A stretch of DNA of 64,000 nt. Source: Deltaproteobacteria bacterium. GTDB lineage: Bacteria; Myxococcota_A; UBA9160; UBA4427. Made by a program: the position numbers and the translations under genes. The stretch lies in contig JAJDAO010000055.1 in the NCBI GenBank assembly GCA_029261835.1, positions 62,001 to 126,000 on the forward strand, written 5' to 3'. Position 1 is the stretch's first letter. The number at the start of each line of letters is the position of its first letter. This document shows, in pieces, positions 62,140 through 64,000 of this stretch. The notes under the pieces are model-generated. The model saw only the letters and a program-made list of their open reading frames with translations. It was not told the origin of the DNA and ran no database searches.

Positions 62140-64000
62140 TCACCGGAGCGTCTGGCTGACCGCTTCAGTGCCACTCGGCGTGTACCAAATGGGAGAGCTC
62201 CAAGCGCGCTCCTGAATCACGCGCGGCACGTCGTCCTCACAGCAGTAGGCGAGCTCACTCGGCACGCCCTTGGGCTGTGCACAGTCGACCCCATTGGTGA
62301 GACAGACCCGCGCCGACCAGCGACAGCTCGGATTCTCCAGCACCCGCGCGTAGTAGAGGGCCGGCACAGCGGGATCGAAGTCCGGATCGCGCCAGACTCC
62401 GCAAAGTGAATCGAGGCCCGGCCCCTCTGGGCGGCAGCTTTTCGCGTCGACCGTGGCGCCATTGGCCGGGTCCCCGAGCATCTCGTGCACGCGCTCGCGC
62501 GCCGCCCCGTCCTCGACCCAGAGCTTGATGATCTGCACACGCTGCAGCTTTCCGCCCGGCTCACCCGCGGCACCCGCATCGCGCAGCACCCAGACCGCCA
62601 GTGTGGGTGAGGCATCGCCCTCGCGCGCTGGCAGATCGCCGCCCATCGGAACCCCGTCGCGATAGCCGCGCGCAACGAAGTCGCCCTCGTCGCAGAGGTC
62701 GGCCGGGTAGCGCCAGCCGCCGAAGAGCCGCAGCACCATGCGCGGACCGCTGGTGCCGTAGGTCTCGCGTCGGCGCATGGCCTCGAAGATGGCATCGCGC
62801 GAGTTCTCCTCAGCCCACACGACCGCCAGACCACCGGGGTTGAAGAAGAGCCGATCGGGTCGCAGCGGGATCTCCAGACGACTGGTGTCACCGCCCGCTG
62901 CATGCCCGGGGAACCCACTCTCGGACACTAGGCCGGGCGTGCCCAGGTGAGTGTCGCTCGACCCGAGCAATCCGAACTTGAACGGATTCACGGCGATCCG
63001 CTGCTGCTGCAGCATCCCATCGGCCAACGCTTCTCGGGCGTAGCTCGAGGACGGCGGACGGCTCCAGAGCGCCTTCACCGCGTGTTGATCCATCGTCGCG
63101 AAGGGCAGTAGCTCGAAGGCGCAGAGCTCATCCTCGCTAAAACCCCGGACTCTGCACTCCGAAGCGCCCTTGTGTTGGATCACCTCCAGCAGCCGCTCGA
63201 GCCGCGCACGTCGGCGCGCCTGCGCGGCATCGATGGCACGCCCGTCGTCGCCCTCGACGCGAAACAGCTGGCCGCCACTCAGATTGGCGTTGTGGGCGAT
63301 GGCGAGCACATCGCAGCCGTCCCCCCGTTCGAGACACTGCTCCGATAGATCGCGCCAGAGCCCCTCGGCGCTGGGTACATCGAGGTAGTTCGAGGGAACG
63401 CGCTGCACCGCACGGCCGCGAAAGATCACGTTGCGGTGAATCATGTTCGAATCGGGATTGGGGCTCCACTCATAACCGACGAACGAGGTGAAGCGACAGC
63501 TCGACGTCCGGTCATAGGCCTCCTCGGCCGCCCGCTGGATCTCCTGCCACGGCGCCATCGCAGCGTCGCGACAGCGCTCACCGTGCGGTCCGCAGAAGGA
63601 GTAGCGCTGGGGTCCGCGAATGTTGAAGATGGCACTGTTGACGATGTAGTAGGCGAGCAGCGGCCAGCGGCGGGTCAGCGTGCAGACCAGAGAGTCATAA
63701 CCCGGCATTCCCGGTGTCGAGCAGATCCTCACCTCTCCGAGCAGCTCGCTGTGATCCGTCACAACGGCGAAGTCGAGCGGCCGCGCCAGGCGGGCACTGC
63801 GCAGCGCGCGACCCTCGGCATCGTAGGGCTGGATCCCCAGCCCCTCACCCTGTGCAAAGCGGTAGGCATCACGAGGCGTGTTGCGCACACCGAGGGCGCT
63901 GGCGTCGAAGGAGAACGCGGTGTGGACGTGCGTGTCGCCGAAGAAAGCCCGCCGCAGCGGCGCGCGGCTGGCGCACGGCTCGCTCCGCCCGCCATCGCGA
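62140..64000 (-). CDS. DUF3604 family protein (5' partial)
   Basis: The frame is open to the right edge, so the N-terminus is missing. The first visible part (nt 63960 downward) reads AFFGDTHVHTAFSFDAS, and later FAVVTDHSELLGE. These HxH and DH motifs resemble the metal site of PHP-type hydrolases and define DUF3604. The region VGYEWSPNPDSNMIHRNVIF, the AHNANLSGGQLF segment and the repeated tryptophans are also typical. Members are large periplasmic or outer-membrane-associated proteins of unknown activity. It converges on the autotransporter gene with an 8-bp gap. Confidence 0.85.
   Translation of the reverse strand, partial: RDGGRSEPCASRAPLRRAFFGDTHVHTAFSFDASALGVRNTPRDAYRFAQGEGLGIQPYDAEGRALRSARLARPLDFAVVTDHSELLGEVRICSTPGMPGYDSLVCTLTRRWPLLAYYIVNSAIFNIRGPQRYSFCGPHGERCRDAAMAPWQEIQRAAEEAYDRTSSCRFTSFVGYEWSPNPDSNMIHRNVIFRGRAVQRVPSNYLDVPSAEGLWRDLSEQCLERGDGCDVLAIAHNANLSGGQLFRVEGDDGRAIDAAQARRRARLERLLEVIQHKGASECRVRGFSEDELCAFELLPFATMDQHAVKALWSRPPSSSYAREALADGMLQQQRIAVNPFKFGLLGSSDTHLGTPGLVSESGFPGHAAGGDTSRLEIPLRPDRLFFNPGGLAVVWAEENSRDAIFEAMRRRETYGTSGPRMVLRLFGGWRYPADLCDEGDFVARGYRDGVPMGGDLPAREGDASPTLAVWVLRDAGAAGEPGGKLQRVQIIKLWVEDGAARERVHEMLGDPANGATVDAKSCRPEGPGLDSLCGVWRDPDFDPAVPALYYARVLENPSCRWSARVCLTNGVDCAQPKGVPSELAYCCEDDVPRVIQERAWSSPIWYTPSGTEAVSQTLR

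Noticed and set aside
1..64000. tRNA, rRNA, CRISPR arrays, insertion sequences, prophage
   Set aside because: No cloverleaf with a T-loop/CCA pattern, no rRNA signature, no regularly spaced repeats, and no transposase, integrase or phage structural gene were seen. The lone HNH gene is not enough to call a mobile element.

Overview
This 64 kb window comes from the chromosome of a free-living Gram-negative bacterium with roughly two-thirds G+C. Outer-membrane barrels, an autotransporter, lipoproteins and C-terminal IPTL/PEP sorting tails show the cell envelope type. A UGA-encoded selenocysteine protein, a molybdopterin enzyme, two deazaflavin/PPOX-type split-barrel proteins and acyl-CoA catabolism fit a deltaproteobacterial or Myxococcota-like lineage, but no rRNA is present, so this placement is only an inference. 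Genes are densely packed (about 50 protein genes). I found no tRNA, rRNA, CRISPR array or insertion sequence.

Layout. 1-6 kb: the 3' part of a c-type haem beta-propeller protein with an IPTL tail and a strong terminator, a GT-C-like membrane protein and a PAS-GGDEF-EAL c-di-GMP protein. 6.2-12.3 kb: an orphan DMSO-reductase-family molybdoenzyme followed by the three-gene proton-translocating transhydrogenase operon pntAA-pntAB-pntB. 12.3-19.3 kb: a sugar-acid or cyclitol catabolic cluster (IolD-like ThDP enzyme, aldehyde dehydrogenase and aldonate dehydratase on +; Gfo/Idh/MocA oxidoreductase and SDR on -). 19.4-23.4 kb: cell-wall and envelope genes (M23 lipoprotein, YceK-like lipoprotein, lytic transglycosylase lipoprotein). 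23.4-27.5 kb: a single 1350-residue protein joining topoisomerase III to a complete RecQ helicase. 27.5-32.6 kb: two dienelactone hydrolases, a small membrane protein, a SelW-like selenoprotein hidden by an in-frame UGA, an M20 amidohydrolase and a TPR lipoprotein. 32.7-36.1 kb: an operon of a PEP-CTERM protein, a TPR/outer-membrane barrel protein and a FecR-domain protein. 36.4-44.2 kb: L,D-transpeptidase, a composite RlmI-like rRNA methyltransferase, an esterase, a CCA-transferase-like protein lacking its catalytic aspartates, and a SWIM-SNF2 ATPase. 44.4-49.1 kb: DnaJ-like chaperone, small proteins, PPOX protein, outer-membrane protein, long-form GAPDH. 49.4-52.9 kb: paired acyl-CoA dehydrogenases (the second apparently starting with CTG) and an MFS transporter. 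53-58.8 kb: HNH nuclease, pheS-pheT, a DUF458 protein and a MaoC hydratase. 59-64 kb: a classical autotransporter and a DUF3604 protein that runs off the right edge.

Functionally, the transhydrogenase (NADPH supply), the sugar-acid cluster and the acyl-CoA dehydrogenase/MaoC genes suggest an aerobic or facultative heterotroph. The most unusual items are the TopoIII-RecQ fusion, the SelW-like selenoprotein with a candidate SECIS hairpin, and the PEP-CTERM/TPR-barrel/FecR operon.
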